Counted from the stretch's first letter, positions 24,346 through 33,310 are shown. The stretch: DNA of 58,364 bases from JAUYIV01 sp040882645 (GCA_040882645.1 JBBEAX010000094.1:1-58364), one strand, 5' to 3'. Made by a program: numbers and translations. Notes: generated from the sequence alone by a model not told the origin.

Positions 24346-27300
24346 ATGGCATCTTTGGAGATCCGCCTCCTTGGCGGATTCGAACTGGGCAGGCAGGGCC
24401 GGGTTCTCGACCCCCTGGCCCTCAGGGCTGCCCGCTCGCTATTTGCCTTCCTGGTGCTCAATCGGGAACGCCCCCACACGCGGGACCTGATCGCCGGGAC
24501 CTTCTGGCCCGACTTCGACGATTCCCGCGCCCGCCGCCGCCTCAGCCAGGCGCTGTGGCAGATCGGCACCAACATCGGGGACGAGTCGGGCGAGCGCTAC
24601 CTGATCGGCACTCCGGACACCGTTCGCTTCAACCCCGATGCCGACTTCATCCTCGATGTCGCGGAGTTCGAGCGCCTGCTCGAGGCGGCCACTCGCAGCG
24701 AATCGCGCCAGGACGAGGCCGAGGCACTCCAGGCCGCGGTCGACCTCTACCGGGGGGATTTCCTTGCCGGCTTCTACGACGATTGGCTGCTCCCCGAGCA
24801 GGACCGCCTCCACAGCCGCTTCCTTGCCGCGCTGGAACGCTTGGCCGAACTCGCCCAGGCGCGCGGTGATTTCGAAGTGGCCCTTGTCATGGCGCGGCGG
24901 GTGGCCCAGGAGGACGAGTTCGACGAGGAATCCCACCGACGGGTCATGCGGCTGGCGGTTCTCCTCGGCCGCCACAATGAGGCGATTCGGCAGTTCGAAG
25001 AGTGCCGGCGCATCCTCGCGGAGGAACTCGGAAGTTCGCCGTCTCCCGAAACCCTCGAACTGTATGAAGCGACACTGGCGGATCGGGAGACCGGCGGACG
25101 CCCCCTGCCCGCCCATGACGAATCACCGCTCTTCGACGAGACCGACCACACACCCTTTGTCGGGCGCGATTCCGAGCGTTCGCGGCTCGCCCAGCGACTC
25201 GACGAGGTACTGGACGGCAAGGGCGGGCTGGTGTTGGTGGAGGGGGAGTCGGGTGTCGGCAAGACCCGTCTTCTCGCCGAAGTGGTCACCGACGCCGGAT
25301 GGCGAGGGATGGACGTCCTCTGGGGACGCTCGGCTCCCAGCGGTGGGCGACCGTTCGCCCCGCTCTCGGAGGCATTGAACGGGGTGACCGGGCTCCGGCT
25401 GCGACAGCTGGCAAGCCGACTGCCAGCGATCTGGGCGGAGACTCTGGCCCCTCTGGTGCCGGCTATTGGGACCACCTCGCCTCCCTCCGTCGAGTCCGAG
25501 GGGGCAGTTCGACGGGCCGACGAGCAAAGCCGGATGCGCGAGGCGATCACCGAGGCCTTCCGTGCTCTGGCGTCGCTCAGCCCAACGCTGGTCGTGCTGG
25601 AGGATGTCCACTGGGCCGACGACGACACGATCCAGGCCCTCACTCACATCGCCGGCCGCATCGCCTCGGACCGCATCCTCTTCGCCGTCTCCTACCGGCA
25701 CGGCGAAGCCCGTGAGCGAACGGATGTCTGGGATCTCCTCCGATCCCTCGACCGGATGCCTCACTGCGAGCGGGTGTCGTTGGCCCCGCTTTCTCCCGCC
25801 CAGACCGAGGAGCTCATTCGCTACAGCCTGGGCCGGGCAGAGGTGAGCGGCGACTTTTCGGAGAGCCTCCATCGCGATACCGGGGGCATCCCCCTGTTCA
25901 TCGTCGAGACCCTGCGCGCCCTCTACGAGCGCGATGCTCTCGATGAAGCCGAAGCTCCAACCGAGGCCCAGCCCCCCACCAGGGACCGGATCCCGGTCAC
26001 TCCGCGGGTCCACACCCTCATCCGCCACCGTCTCGACAGTCTCGACCCGCTTTCGCGACGCACGCTCGAGCTAGTCGCCGCGCACGACGGGGTGCTGCTG
26101 CTCGAGGAGATCGTCGACGCCTCCGACCTCGAGGACGACGCCACCCTCGCGTCGGTCGACGATCTCGTCCGGAGGCGATTCCTTTCAGGCCGAGGGCGCG
26201 ACTACTCCCTCGGCCACGAACTCATGCGCCGCGTCGTGTACGACGACTTGCCGTTGTCGCGCCGTCTAGACGTGCACCGGCGGGTGGCGACCGGCATCGA
26301 GGCCCACCGGCCCGACGAGGTGGAGGTACTCGCTCACCACTTCACGACTGCGCGGATGCCCGACCGGGCGGCTGAATACCTGGACCGGGCTGCCCGGCGA
26401 GCGATGGCCGTTCATGCCTACGACACCGCCGCCCTTCACCTCGACCGGGCTTCGCTCGCCCTCGACGAGATCGGTGCCCCCAACGAACGCCGCTTTGCCG
26501 TGGCCGCCCTCTACGAGGAAGTCCTCGACGTGATGGGACGCCGAACCGAGCAGGAAGAAGCCCTGCGGCGGCTCGACCGGTTTGCGTCGCCCGAGCAACG
26601 CGGCCTGGTCCACCGGCGGCGCGCCTGGTGGCTATCGCATCAGGATCGCTTCCCCGAGGCGGAGCAGGAGGCTCGTTTCGCCCTGGCCGCAGCGAAGGAT
26701 GCGAACGACGGCGGGCAGATCGTGTCGGCCCTCACCACGCTCGGAATGATCGCCTGTTTCGGCGGTCGCGCCGCCGAGGGCGTTCAGTTTCTCGAGGAGG
26801 CCGCAGGCTTCCGCGGGACCGATCGCCGCCAGGAAGCCGATGCACGCAATGCGCTCGGCCAGAACCTCATCGACCTCCAGAGGTTCGGGGAGGCCGAATC
26901 GCAACTCCTCGCCGCGCTTGCCCTCTACGGGGAGTTGGGTGACCGACGGGGTCAGGCCGAGGTCCTGGGAATGCTCGGGACGCTTCGCATGGAGCGCGGG
27001 GAGCCCGAGGCAGCCGAGAACGATTTCGTCAAGGCCATCGAGATTTCGAAGACGATCGGTTACCGCCATGGTGAAGCCGTCTACGAGATGAACCTCGGCA
27101 TCCTCTACGTGATCACCAATCGGCTCGGCTCCGCCCTCGACTCGTTCGAGTCGGCGGCCAACACCTACGAGTCGATGGGCAACCGGCGCGGACGAGCACT
27201 CGTGCAATCGAACGCGGCGTGGATGCGTCACAGTCGACTAGGCGAGGACGATCGGGCCCGCGACAGCATCGACCAGGCACTTGAGGTCTACCGAGAAATC

Positions 27301-28185
27301 GGGGACCTTAGAGGTGAGGCTCAATGCCTCGGCATGATGGGCAGCATCGAAGCGAGAGCCGGGGCGACCGAAGCTGCCTGGAAACTCTTCGAATCAGCGG
27401 TCGAACAGGCCGAGGAAGTCCAGGATCAGTGGCTTACGGCCCAGATCCTGCGCGAATACGCAAGCTCAGAACTGGCCGCCGGCCATCCTGAATCGGCGCT
27501 GGACCATGCGAGTCGTGCGGAGAGAATCTGCCGCGAGATCGGTATGGACGACCTATTGATTGGAGTGCTTGGCCTTCAGGGCCGCATCCTCTTGGACTTG
27601 GGCCGTATTGAAGAGGCGTACAAGGTGACCGAAGCTGCCACGTCGGCCATGAGGCCCGGAATCGAACTAGCTCATCTCATCCACCACGCTCACGGCCTCG
27701 CGCTCCATTCGGTCGGTGAGCACGCTCGAAGCCAACATGAGTTCGAGCGGGCTTACGAAGTGTTGATGGAGATCGTTTCCGACCTCACACCGGAGAATCG
27801 GCAACTCGCGCTTGAGACGGTCCCCGAACACGGGATGATCGTGGAGTGGTGGCTATCGAAACGCCCCATCGTCGAACAGTTTGCAATCGCGTCGGCAAAA
27901 GCACCCACGGGGCGACCTCTCCGCGCCGACGAATTCGTTGATGTTGACTGGACGGTCAGTGAGCCGGGCGACCTGGACATTCCGGACAAAGTCGAGCGGC
28001 GCCACCACCGCATTCATCGGTTGTTGGCGCAGGCGGGCGACCGGGGCGCCGCGCCGACGGTCGGGGACCTGGCGAAAGCACTTTCCACGAGCGAGGCCAC
28101 GATCCGACGGGACCTGGTTGCGATCCGGAGTTCAGGCACCACCATCGCCACCCGCGGTAGTCGAAACAATGCTTTGAGCACTTGA
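24346..28185 (+). CDS. BTAD/SARP-type regulator with AAA ATPase, TPR and C-terminal DeoR-type HTH
   Basis: A 1279-residue transcription regulator. Residues 1-250 form an OmpR-like winged helix plus bacterial transcriptional activator domain (LEIRLLGGFEL; RSLFAFLVLNRE; DLYRGDFLAGFYDDW). An AAA/STAND ATPase follows with Walker A GESGVGKTR (Lys near 306) and Walker B LVVLEDVHWAD. About 650-1150 are TPR-like helical repeats, for example ALGQNLIDLQRFGEAESQLLAAL. The last 60 residues look like a DeoR-type HTH: RIHRLLAQ, TVGDLAKALSTSEATIRRDL. Two DNA-binding domains at opposite ends is unusual. It is divergent from the sugar phosphorylase and probably controls the sugar locus. Confidence 0.88.
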   Translation: MASLEIRLLGGFELGRQGRVLDPLALRAARSLFAFLVLNRERPHTRDLIAGTFWPDFDDSRARRRLSQALWQIGTNIGDESGERYLIGTPDTVRFNPDADFILDVAEFERLLEAATRSESRQDEAEALQAAVDLYRGDFLAGFYDDWLLPEQDRLHSRFLAALERLAELAQARGDFEVALVMARRVAQEDEFDEESHRRVMRLAVLLGRHNEAIRQFEECRRILAEELGSSPSPETLELYEATLADRETGGRPLPAHDESPLFDETDHTPFVGRDSERSRLAQRLDEVLDGKGGLVLVEGESGVGKTRLLAEVVTDAGWRGMDVLWGRSAPSGGRPFAPLSEALNGVTGLRLRQLASRLPAIWAETLAPLVPAIGTTSPPSVESEGAVRRADEQSRMREAITEAFRALASLSPTLVVLEDVHWADDDTIQALTHIAGRIASDRILFAVSYRHGEARERTDVWDLLRSLDRMPHCERVSLAPLSPAQTEELIRYSLGRAEVSGDFSESLHRDTGGIPLFIVETLRALYERDALDEAEAPTEAQPPTRDRIPVTPRVHTLIRHRLDSLDPLSRRTLELVAAHDGVLLLEEIVDASDLEDDATLASVDDLVRRRFLSGRGRDYSLGHELMRRVVYDDLPLSRRLDVHRRVATGIEAHRPDEVEVLAHHFTTARMPDRAAEYLDRAARRAMAVHAYDTAALHLDRASLALDEIGAPNERRFAVAALYEEVLDVMGRRTEQEEALRRLDRFASPEQRGLVHRRRAWWLSHQDRFPEAEQEARFALAAAKDANDGGQIVSALTTLGMIACFGGRAAEGVQFLEEAAGFRGTDRRQEADARNALGQNLIDLQRFGEAESQLLAALALYGELGDRRGQAEVLGMLGTLRMERGEPEAAENDFVKAIEISKTIGYRHGEAVYEMNLGILYVITNRLGSALDSFESAANTYESMGNRRGRALVQSNAAWMRHSRLGEDDRARDSIDQALEVYREIGDLRGEAQCLGMMGSIEARAGATEAAWKLFESAVEQAEEVQDQWLTAQILREYASSELAAGHPESALDHASRAERICREIGMDDLLIGVLGLQGRILLDLGRIEEAYKVTEAATSAMRPGIELAHLIHHAHGLALHSVGEHARSQHEFERAYEVLMEIVSDLTPENRQLALETVPEHGMIVEWWLSKRPIVEQFAIASAKAPTGRPLRADEFVDVDWTVSEPGDLDIPDKVERRHHRIHRLLAQAGDRGAAPTVGDLAKALSTSEATIRRDLVAIRSSGTTIATRGSRNNALST

Positions 28186-28196
28186 GCGCTCGGTGG

Positions 28197-28225
28197 TTGG
28201 TCAACTAGCCGATCGGCTTTAGATA
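28197..28225 (+). promoter_or_regulatory. Promoter with palindromic operator for the mini-peptide gene
   Basis: TTGGTC (28197-28202) and TAGATA (28220-28225) are 17 bp apart, fitting a sigma-70-type promoter. The spacer holds a perfect 12-bp palindrome AGCCGATCGGCT at 28207-28218, well placed for a repressor or activator. Transcription would begin near 28232, giving a leader of about 54 bases. Inferred from sequence only. Confidence 0.5.
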
Positions 28226-28285
28226 CGGCCGAGAGATGCCGAATTCATCCTCCTGACTACGCACCCGTTGCAGGAGGACTCACCG

Positions 28286-28384
28286 ATGCGCAAGCGTCTC
28301 GCAGTACTGGCATTGACCGTTGGCACGTTCATGGCACTTTGGGCTCAGCCCGCTCTGGCGATTCTTCGCCCTGGCCACGGATAA
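28286..28384 (+). CDS. 32-residue secreted mini-peptide (signal peptide plus seven residues)
   Basis: A short gene with an excellent ribosome site (AGGAGGA, nine bases before the ATG). The product begins MRKRLAVLAL, continues as a hydrophobic stretch of about 15 residues and has an AxA cleavage site, QPALA, leaving only ILRPGHG. It is thus nearly all signal sequence. I do not recognise the family. It lies 100 bp after the TPR regulator, on the same strand and with its own promoter. A TPR regulator with an adjacent tiny exported peptide resembles PlcR-PapR in Bacillus, where a heptapeptide is re-imported and sensed. A leader or non-functional ORF cannot be excluded. Confidence 0.5.
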   Translation: MRKRLAVLALTVGTFMALWAQPALAILRPGHG

Positions 28385-28390
28385 ATCGAA

Positions 28391-28442
28391 GGATTCCGTC
28401 GCCCCTAGGGGCAGGCGGCTAGCCGCGACGGAGGGTGAATCC
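28391..28442 (+). ncRNA. Structured RNA element with twin CUAG-loop hairpins
   Basis: Just after the mini-peptide stop, GGATTC (28391-28396) can pair with GAATCC (28437-28442), and CCGTC with GACGG inside. The enclosed part holds two perfect 12-bp palindromes, GCCCCTAGGGGC (28401-28412) and GCGGCTAGCCGC (28415-28426), which fold as four-base-pair stems with the same CTAG tetraloop. This is a compact multibranched structure. It may be a 3' stabiliser, an RNA switch or a protein site; function is unknown. Confidence 0.45.
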
Positions 28443-28508
28443 AGAGCACCCAAGTCGTGACAACCTAGGCCGGGACGTACGCCCAACGGGGACTCCGGCC
28501 ACCCCAAA

Positions 28509-28540
28509 TGGATGATCCCCGGCGTGCCGGGGATCATCCA
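28509..28540. terminator. Perfect 15-bp hairpin terminator between convergent genes
   Basis: Arms TGGATGATCCCCGGC (28509-28523) and its exact complement (28526-28540) are separated by GT. It closes both the mini-peptide unit and, from the other side, hyuB, whose stop codon (28534-28536) lies inside the right arm. Confidence 0.75.
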
Positions 28541-30087
28541 CGTCCGGGTGTGCCCCAGCCTCCACCGCCGGGCGTCAAGACCCGCACCCGATCGCCGGAC
28601 TCGACGTCAAGAGTCACCTTGCCCGGAAGGCGGTCCATGCCACCGCCTCGAGGCAGCAGCCAGTCCTCACCGGAGGCCCCCGGCTCGCCACCAGCAAGGC
28701 CCCACGGCCGGTTGCGTCGCCGCTCGCCGATGAGCGACAAGGTGGCCGGCTCGCGGAACTCGATCTCGCGCACGATGCCCTCGCCCCCCCGATGACGACC
28801 GTCTCCACCCGAGCCGCAGCGGAGGCCGGTCGCGGTGACCCGGAACGGATAGTGCGTCTCGAGCGCCTCGATGGGGGTGTTCTTGGTGTTCGTCATCCCG
28901 GTGTGGATTCCCGACTGCCCCGCCCGAAACGGAGCGGCCCCCTCGCCACCGGCCACCGTCTCGTAATACACCGTGCCGCCACTGCCGATGAGAATGTTGT
29001 TCATCGTGCCCTGCGATGCGGCCGGTACCCGGTGAGGCGCCGCCTGCGCCAGCGCACCCAGCAGCACGTCGGCGATGCGCTGGCTGGTCTCCACGTTGCC
29101 CGCCGCGACGGCAACGGGTGGCAACGCCCCGACCAGGCTCCCGGGCTCGACGATCAAGTCGAGCGGCCGGTAGCACCCTCCGTTCGCCGGAATCGTCGGG
29201 TCGGTGGCCACCCGGACCGCGTAGTAGAGGCACGACCGGGTTACCGCCTCGACGGCGTTGATGTTCCCCTCGATCTGGGCATCGGTCCCGCTGAAGTCGG
29301 CGACCAGGCGATCGCCATCGATGCCGACGGTCACCCGGATCACGATGTCGTCGTCACCCCATTCCATGAGGTCCTCGAACGAGTACGAACCGTCGCGCAG
29401 ATCTCGGAGGGCGGCGCGCATCCGCCCCTCGCCATACCCCAGGAGATCGGCCGTCACCCTGTCGAAGGTCGGTCCGTAATGACCCGCGGCCTCCAGCAGC
29501 CGGATCGCCCCGGCCTCGTTGGCGCCGAGTTGTGCTGACAGGTCTCCCAGCCGCTCGTCGGGAGTCCGCGTGGCACCCAGAAAGCCGCTGAGGAACCCGT
29601 CGTCCCAAGCACCGTCGACACAGGCCACGGTCGGCGGCACGACGTGGCCCTCCTGCTCGAGCCGGGTGGCGGTGGCCGGCATCGAGCCGGGGGCGTCGCC
29701 ACCGACGTCGGCGTGGTGGGCACGGTTGGCCACCCAACCAATCAGCCGACCACCTCGATGGACCGACCGTACGAGGGTCAAGTCGTTGAGGTGGGTGCCG
29801 CCGTGGAAGGGGTCGTTCACCGCGAACTGCACACCGGGGTCGGGATCCAAACCAAACGCCTCGATCACCGCGGCCACGGATGCCGGCATCGAACCCAGGT
29901 GCACGGGGATGTGTTCCGCCTGGGCAAGCATTTCCCCGTCAGCCACGAATGTCGCCGCGGAGCAATCGGCCCTCTCCTTGATGTTCGGCGAGTAGGCGGT
30001 GCGCCGCAGCACGGCGCCCATCTCGTCGGCGACGGATGCGAAGCGGTTCCTCGCCACCTCGAGTGTCACCGGGTCGGTCGTCACCAT
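28534..30087 (-). CDS. hyuB: Hydantoinase B/5-oxoprolinase B subunit (HyuB)
   Basis: A 517-residue HyuB/AcxB-type subunit of ATP-dependent hydantoinases, oxoprolinases and acetone or acetophenone carboxylases. Typical parts are ERADCSAATFVADGEMLAQAEHIPVHLGSMP, given here as ERADCSAA and HIPVHLGSMP, then VNDPFHGGTHLNDLTL, HHADVGG and RCGSGGDGRHRGGEGIVRE. Its ATG overlaps the hyuA stop by seven bases. The substrate is uncertain; opening of hydantoins or 5-oxoproline fits a cell with elaborate nitrogen genes, but carboxylases have the same fold. Confidence 0.9.
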   Translation of the reverse strand: MVTTDPVTLEVARNRFASVADEMGAVLRRTAYSPNIKERADCSAATFVADGEMLAQAEHIPVHLGSMPASVAAVIEAFGLDPDPGVQFAVNDPFHGGTHLNDLTLVRSVHRGGRLIGWVANRAHHADVGGDAPGSMPATATRLEQEGHVVPPTVACVDGAWDDGFLSGFLGATRTPDERLGDLSAQLGANEAGAIRLLEAAGHYGPTFDRVTADLLGYGEGRMRAALRDLRDGSYSFEDLMEWGDDDIVIRVTVGIDGDRLVADFSGTDAQIEGNINAVEAVTRSCLYYAVRVATDPTIPANGGCYRPLDLIVEPGSLVGALPPVAVAAGNVETSQRIADVLLGALAQAAPHRVPAASQGTMNNILIGSGGTVYYETVAGGEGAAPFRAGQSGIHTGMTNTKNTPIEALETHYPFRVTATGLRCGSGGDGRHRGGEGIVREIEFREPATLSLIGERRRNRPWGLAGGEPGASGEDWLLPRGGGMDRLPGKVTLDVESGDRVRVLTPGGGGWGTPGRG

Positions 30088-32036
30088 GACACCTCCAGGG
30101 CGCCCGACTCATGGACGACCACCCGCTCTCCAACGCCAACGAAAGTGGTCGCTTCGGACTCCTCGATTACGGCCGGTCCCATGACCTCTGACCCCGGGGC
30201 CAACGACGCCCGCCACCACACCGAGGCGGCCACTTCGCCCGCACCGGTGAGAACCTGCCGTGTTCCCCGCGACGGATCCCCGGACTCCACCCGATGAGGG
30301 ACCTCAGCCCAGGTGAGAGCGGGGTTTCCGGTCGCCTCGGCCCGGATCGTCACCAACTCGATGGGATCGTCGGGGCGAGCAAAGCCGTTGCGCTGCCGGT
30401 GGGCATCATGGAATCGCTGCGATAGGACGTCCCACCCCTTGCCGGGACGGTACGGCACGGACGTCTCGTGCGACTGACCCCGGTAGCGCACGTCCATCAC
30501 GAGATCGACCGTCCTCGCATCCGGCATTGCCCGGAGAGCCTCGTTAGTGACGGCGCGCGTCGGCTCTTCGAGGTCTGCCCCGTCTTGCAGAAGCACGCTC
30601 CGCGCCGCATCGGCGCGGGGTGGGGCGAGCAGCATGCCGAACGCCGAGAACACGCCGGCGTGAGCAGGGATGATCACGCTCGCCATCCCCAGCCGCCGGG
30701 CCAGCGCCGAGGCATGAAGCCCGCCGGCGCCACCAAATGCCACCAGCACCGATCCGCGGGGATCGACCCCCTGTTCTACGGAGACCGAGCGGATGGCTCT
30801 CTCCATGTGCGATTCGACCACGGCCACCACCCCCAACGCGGTATCCGCCACCCCGAGGCCGACAGAGTCTCCGAGTCGCCGCAACGCCGTCTCGGCGGCA
30901 CGGGAGTCGATGCGAAGGCTGCCGCCGAGCTGAACATCCGCCCCGATCATGCCGAGCACCAGGTCGGCGTCCGTGACCGCAGCTTCAAGGCCCCCACGGC
31001 CATAAGACGCGGGACCCGGCTCCGCGCCGGCGCTCCTAGGCCCGACCCGGAGTGCGCCACCCGGATCGGCCCATCCAACGCTCCCCCCGCCCGCGCCCAC
31101 GGTGTGGATCGCAACCGAAGGCATCCGGCACGGCATCCCATCGATCGACCGCTCGTAACCGACCTCAGGACGTCCGTCCTCGATCCGGCACACATCAGTG
31201 GAGGTGCCGCCCATGTCGAACGAGACGACGGTCTGCCTGCCGAGCGCTGTCCCCAGCGCGCCCGCGGCAACTGCTCCGCCCGCCGGGCCTGACAGGATGA
31301 TCGAGGCGGGCAGTGCCGCCGCGGCTTCGAGGGACATCAGCCCGCCCGAGCTCCTCATCACCGATGGCGACCCGATGACACCGGCCGCGCCGACCACCTC
31401 CCCAAGCCGTCTGAGGTAGTCGGCCACGACGGGAGTCAGGTAGGCATTGAGGAGGGTCGTCGACGCCCGCTCGAACTCACGAAACTCGGCAACCACTTCG
31501 CTCGACAGAGACACGGGCACGTTGGGCAGCCTGGCGTCGAGAGCCCGGGCAACTGCCGCCTCCCGGTCGCGGTGAGCGAAGGAATACAGCAGCGAGACCG
31601 CAACCGCCTCGGGCGCTCCTGCGGCAACCGCGTCGCAGAGACGGGCCAGATCATCGGCATCTACCGATCCCGAGTCGTCGGGCCACCCCCGGCCGCCGAA
31701 CCCAAAGCGGAGCGCAGGCGGTGCGATCGGATCGGGACGCACCTGAGTGATGTCGTATAGGGACGGTCGGTCCTGGCGTCCGATCTCGATGAGATCTTCG
31801 AAGCCGGCATCCGTGACGAGAGCGGTCCTCGCCCCCCGCCGTTGGAGTACCGCGTTGGTCGCCGCGGTGGTTCCGTGGACGAGTCGGGTTCCGTCCGGGG
31901 CGAAGCGGTCCAGTGCCTCCACCACCCCCACGCTCTGATCCGGCGTCGTCAACACCTTGCCGGTGGTGAGGTCGGTGCCGTCCCACACGACGATGTCGGT
32001 GAAGGTTCCGCCCACATCGACGGCTGCATGCATCAT
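30081..32036 (-). CDS. hyuA: Hydantoinase A/5-oxoprolinase A subunit (HyuA)
   Basis: A 651-residue ATP-binding subunit of the hydantoinase/oxoprolinase/acetone carboxylase family. It opens with AAVDVGGTFTDIVVWDG, the phosphate-binding loop of the actin-like ATPase fold, and has VVSFDMGGTSTDVCRI and LVAFGGAGGLHASALAR. It forms a two-gene operon with hyuB and acts with it in the cytoplasm. Starts at the first of two adjacent ATGs; no clear ribosome site. Divergent from the Nfu-like gene, with 65 bp shared upstream region. Confidence 0.9.
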   Translation of the reverse strand: MMHAAVDVGGTFTDIVVWDGTDLTTGKVLTTPDQSVGVVEALDRFAPDGTRLVHGTTAATNAVLQRRGARTALVTDAGFEDLIEIGRQDRPSLYDITQVRPDPIAPPALRFGFGGRGWPDDSGSVDADDLARLCDAVAAGAPEAVAVSLLYSFAHRDREAAVARALDARLPNVPVSLSSEVVAEFREFERASTTLLNAYLTPVVADYLRRLGEVVGAAGVIGSPSVMRSSGGLMSLEAAAALPASIILSGPAGGAVAAGALGTALGRQTVVSFDMGGTSTDVCRIEDGRPEVGYERSIDGMPCRMPSVAIHTVGAGGGSVGWADPGGALRVGPRSAGAEPGPASYGRGGLEAAVTDADLVLGMIGADVQLGGSLRIDSRAAETALRRLGDSVGLGVADTALGVVAVVESHMERAIRSVSVEQGVDPRGSVLVAFGGAGGLHASALARRLGMASVIIPAHAGVFSAFGMLLAPPRADAARSVLLQDGADLEEPTRAVTNEALRAMPDARTVDLVMDVRYRGQSHETSVPYRPGKGWDVLSQRFHDAHRQRNGFARPDDPIELVTIRAEATGNPALTWAEVPHRVESGDPSRGTRQVLTGAGEVAASVWWRASLAPGSEVMGPAVIEESEATTFVGVGERVVVHESGALEVSW

Positions 32037-32101
32037 GCCGCCCTGGAGTTCGCGCCCGGCACCCCAACTATCGTGGCCGTGCGCACGACCTCGGAGTTGC
32101 C

Positions 32102-32356
32102 ATGCCTGTAAGTGTCAGCCAGACCCCCAATCCCAATGCGTTGAAGTTCACTGTGGGTGCCGACTTTCCGTCCCCCAAGAGCTTCGCGGCCGGGCAGGCG
32201 ACCGATGACCCGGTGGCCGCGCCGATCATCGCCATCCCGGGAGTGACCAGCGTGTTCATGTCGGCCGACTTCGTGACGGTGAGCAAGTCTCCCGACGGGT
32301 ACTGGGACGAGATCGCTCCGGCGGTGAGCGAGATCCTCGAAGCGCACTACGGCTGA
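32102..32356 (+). CDS. Nfu/NifU N-terminal-domain protein
   Basis: An 84-residue stand-alone Nfu-N domain: VSQTPNPNALKFTVG at the start, then ATDDPVAAPIIAIPGVTSVFMSADFVTVSK (the FIT/VF strand) and a C-terminal helix. In larger Nfu proteins this domain precedes the Fe-S scaffold with CxxC; here no cysteine is present, so it cannot hold a cluster itself. A helper in iron-sulfur assembly is an inference. Nearby HyuAB, NifJ and hydrogenase genes do not form an operon with it. Confidence 0.8.
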   Translation: MPVSVSQTPNPNALKFTVGADFPSPKSFAAGQATDDPVAAPIIAIPGVTSVFMSADFVTVSKSPDGYWDEIAPAVSEILEAHYG

Positions 32357-32385
32357 GCCGGACACCAGAGCGAGGGTAGGGGGTC

Positions 32386-32436
32386 GGCCGCCTGCCGGCG
32401 GCCTCCGGCGATTGACGATTGGCGATTAGCGATTCG
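32386..32436. repeat. REP-like hairpin followed by heptanucleotide array
   Basis: GGCCGCC-TGCC-GGCGGCC (32386-32403) is followed by four 7-mers CGATTGA, CGATTGG, CGATTAG, CGATTCG (32409-32436). Almost the same hairpin with its flank, GGTCGGCCGCC, recurs at 33588, again next to a heptad array. Confidence 0.75.
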
Positions 32437-32464
32437 CGGGAGTGCCGCCCTCCGGCGGGTGCTA

Positions 32465-33310
32465 TCAAGCCTCGATGGACACTGCCATCGGCCAGCGGTT
32501 GCCTACTGCGTCGGCGACGGTGATTACCACCCGCCATCCGTCGACGGTTTCGTGGGATGACACCACTCTCGGTTCTGATCCCCACAGTGATGCTGCCTCG
32601 ACGGCTTCGTCGACTACCGCTCGGGGTGCCTCGTCGCCCCCCTCCGGCCACGGGTCCGGCTCCGGGCCGGCGGGCAGCCGGGCGGGAGCGGGAAGATCGA
32701 GGACGGTCGTGCCCCCCTCCTCCGACACGGCCACTAGCACTTCGACAGCCCTCACCGGCTGCCGGGAGAACCCCCGATCCGGTGGAGCGCCGAGCATCCG
32801 GAACGCCACCGCCACCCTGTAGGCCCCGTCGCCGGCCTCCTCCACATTGAAGGCTCGAGCCCACTCGACATAGGAGATCCCCTCGCCATCGTCCTGCGGG
32901 AACGGGGGCAACGGCCCCGCAGGCAACGCCGCCCGCACATCGGCCGACCCGTTCGGCTCAAAATCAGAGGTGAAGTAGTCGGTGACAAACCACTCCGCTC
33001 GAGCAATCGCCGCCCGAGCATCAGGGTCGGGAGGGTCGGCCATGAGATCGGCCTCCGAATACAGCGGAAGCTCGGCTATCTCGGGAAGCGAGGTGACGGC
33101 GGCCTCGCCGGCCACCACAGTGGTGCCGGGCGCGACGGTTACAGGAATGCTTGCCGGCGCCCACCACGATCGAGCGACCAGGATCCCGAGGACCATCGAT
33201 CCGAGAGCTCCCGCCACCAGGTAGAGGCTTCGGCGCCTCCGATCCTCGGGTTCAGCCTCGGCCATGAGGTCGGCCCACGGCACATGCTCCAACTCTTCTC
33301 TCTCGGACAT
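32465..33310 (-). CDS. Single-pass membrane protein of unknown function
   Basis: A 281-residue protein with an acidic cytoplasmic N-terminus (about 30 residues), one membrane helix (LYLVAGALGSMVLGILVA) and an external domain of about 220 residues rich in beta structure. No enzyme motif is recognised. The general plan resembles VirB8/TcpC-like or anti-sigma extracellular domains, but no support for either is seen. Its ATG shares a base with the stop of the small gene before it (TGATG), so the two are made together. Confidence 0.7.
   Translation of the reverse strand: MSEREELEHVPWADLMAEAEPEDRRRRSLYLVAGALGSMVLGILVARSWWAPASIPVTVAPGTTVVAGEAAVTSLPEIAELPLYSEADLMADPPDPDARAAIARAEWFVTDYFTSDFEPNGSADVRAALPAGPLPPFPQDDGEGISYVEWARAFNVEEAGDGAYRVAVAFRMLGAPPDRGFSRQPVRAVEVLVAVSEEGGTTVLDLPAPARLPAGPEPDPWPEGGDEAPRAVVDEAVEAASLWGSEPRVVSSHETVDGWRVVITVADAVGNRWPMAVSIEA

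Noticed and set aside
28286..28384. Mini-peptide as a transcription-attenuation leader for a downstream gene
   Set aside because: The next gene is on the opposite strand and a strong terminator follows, so there is nothing downstream to attenuate.
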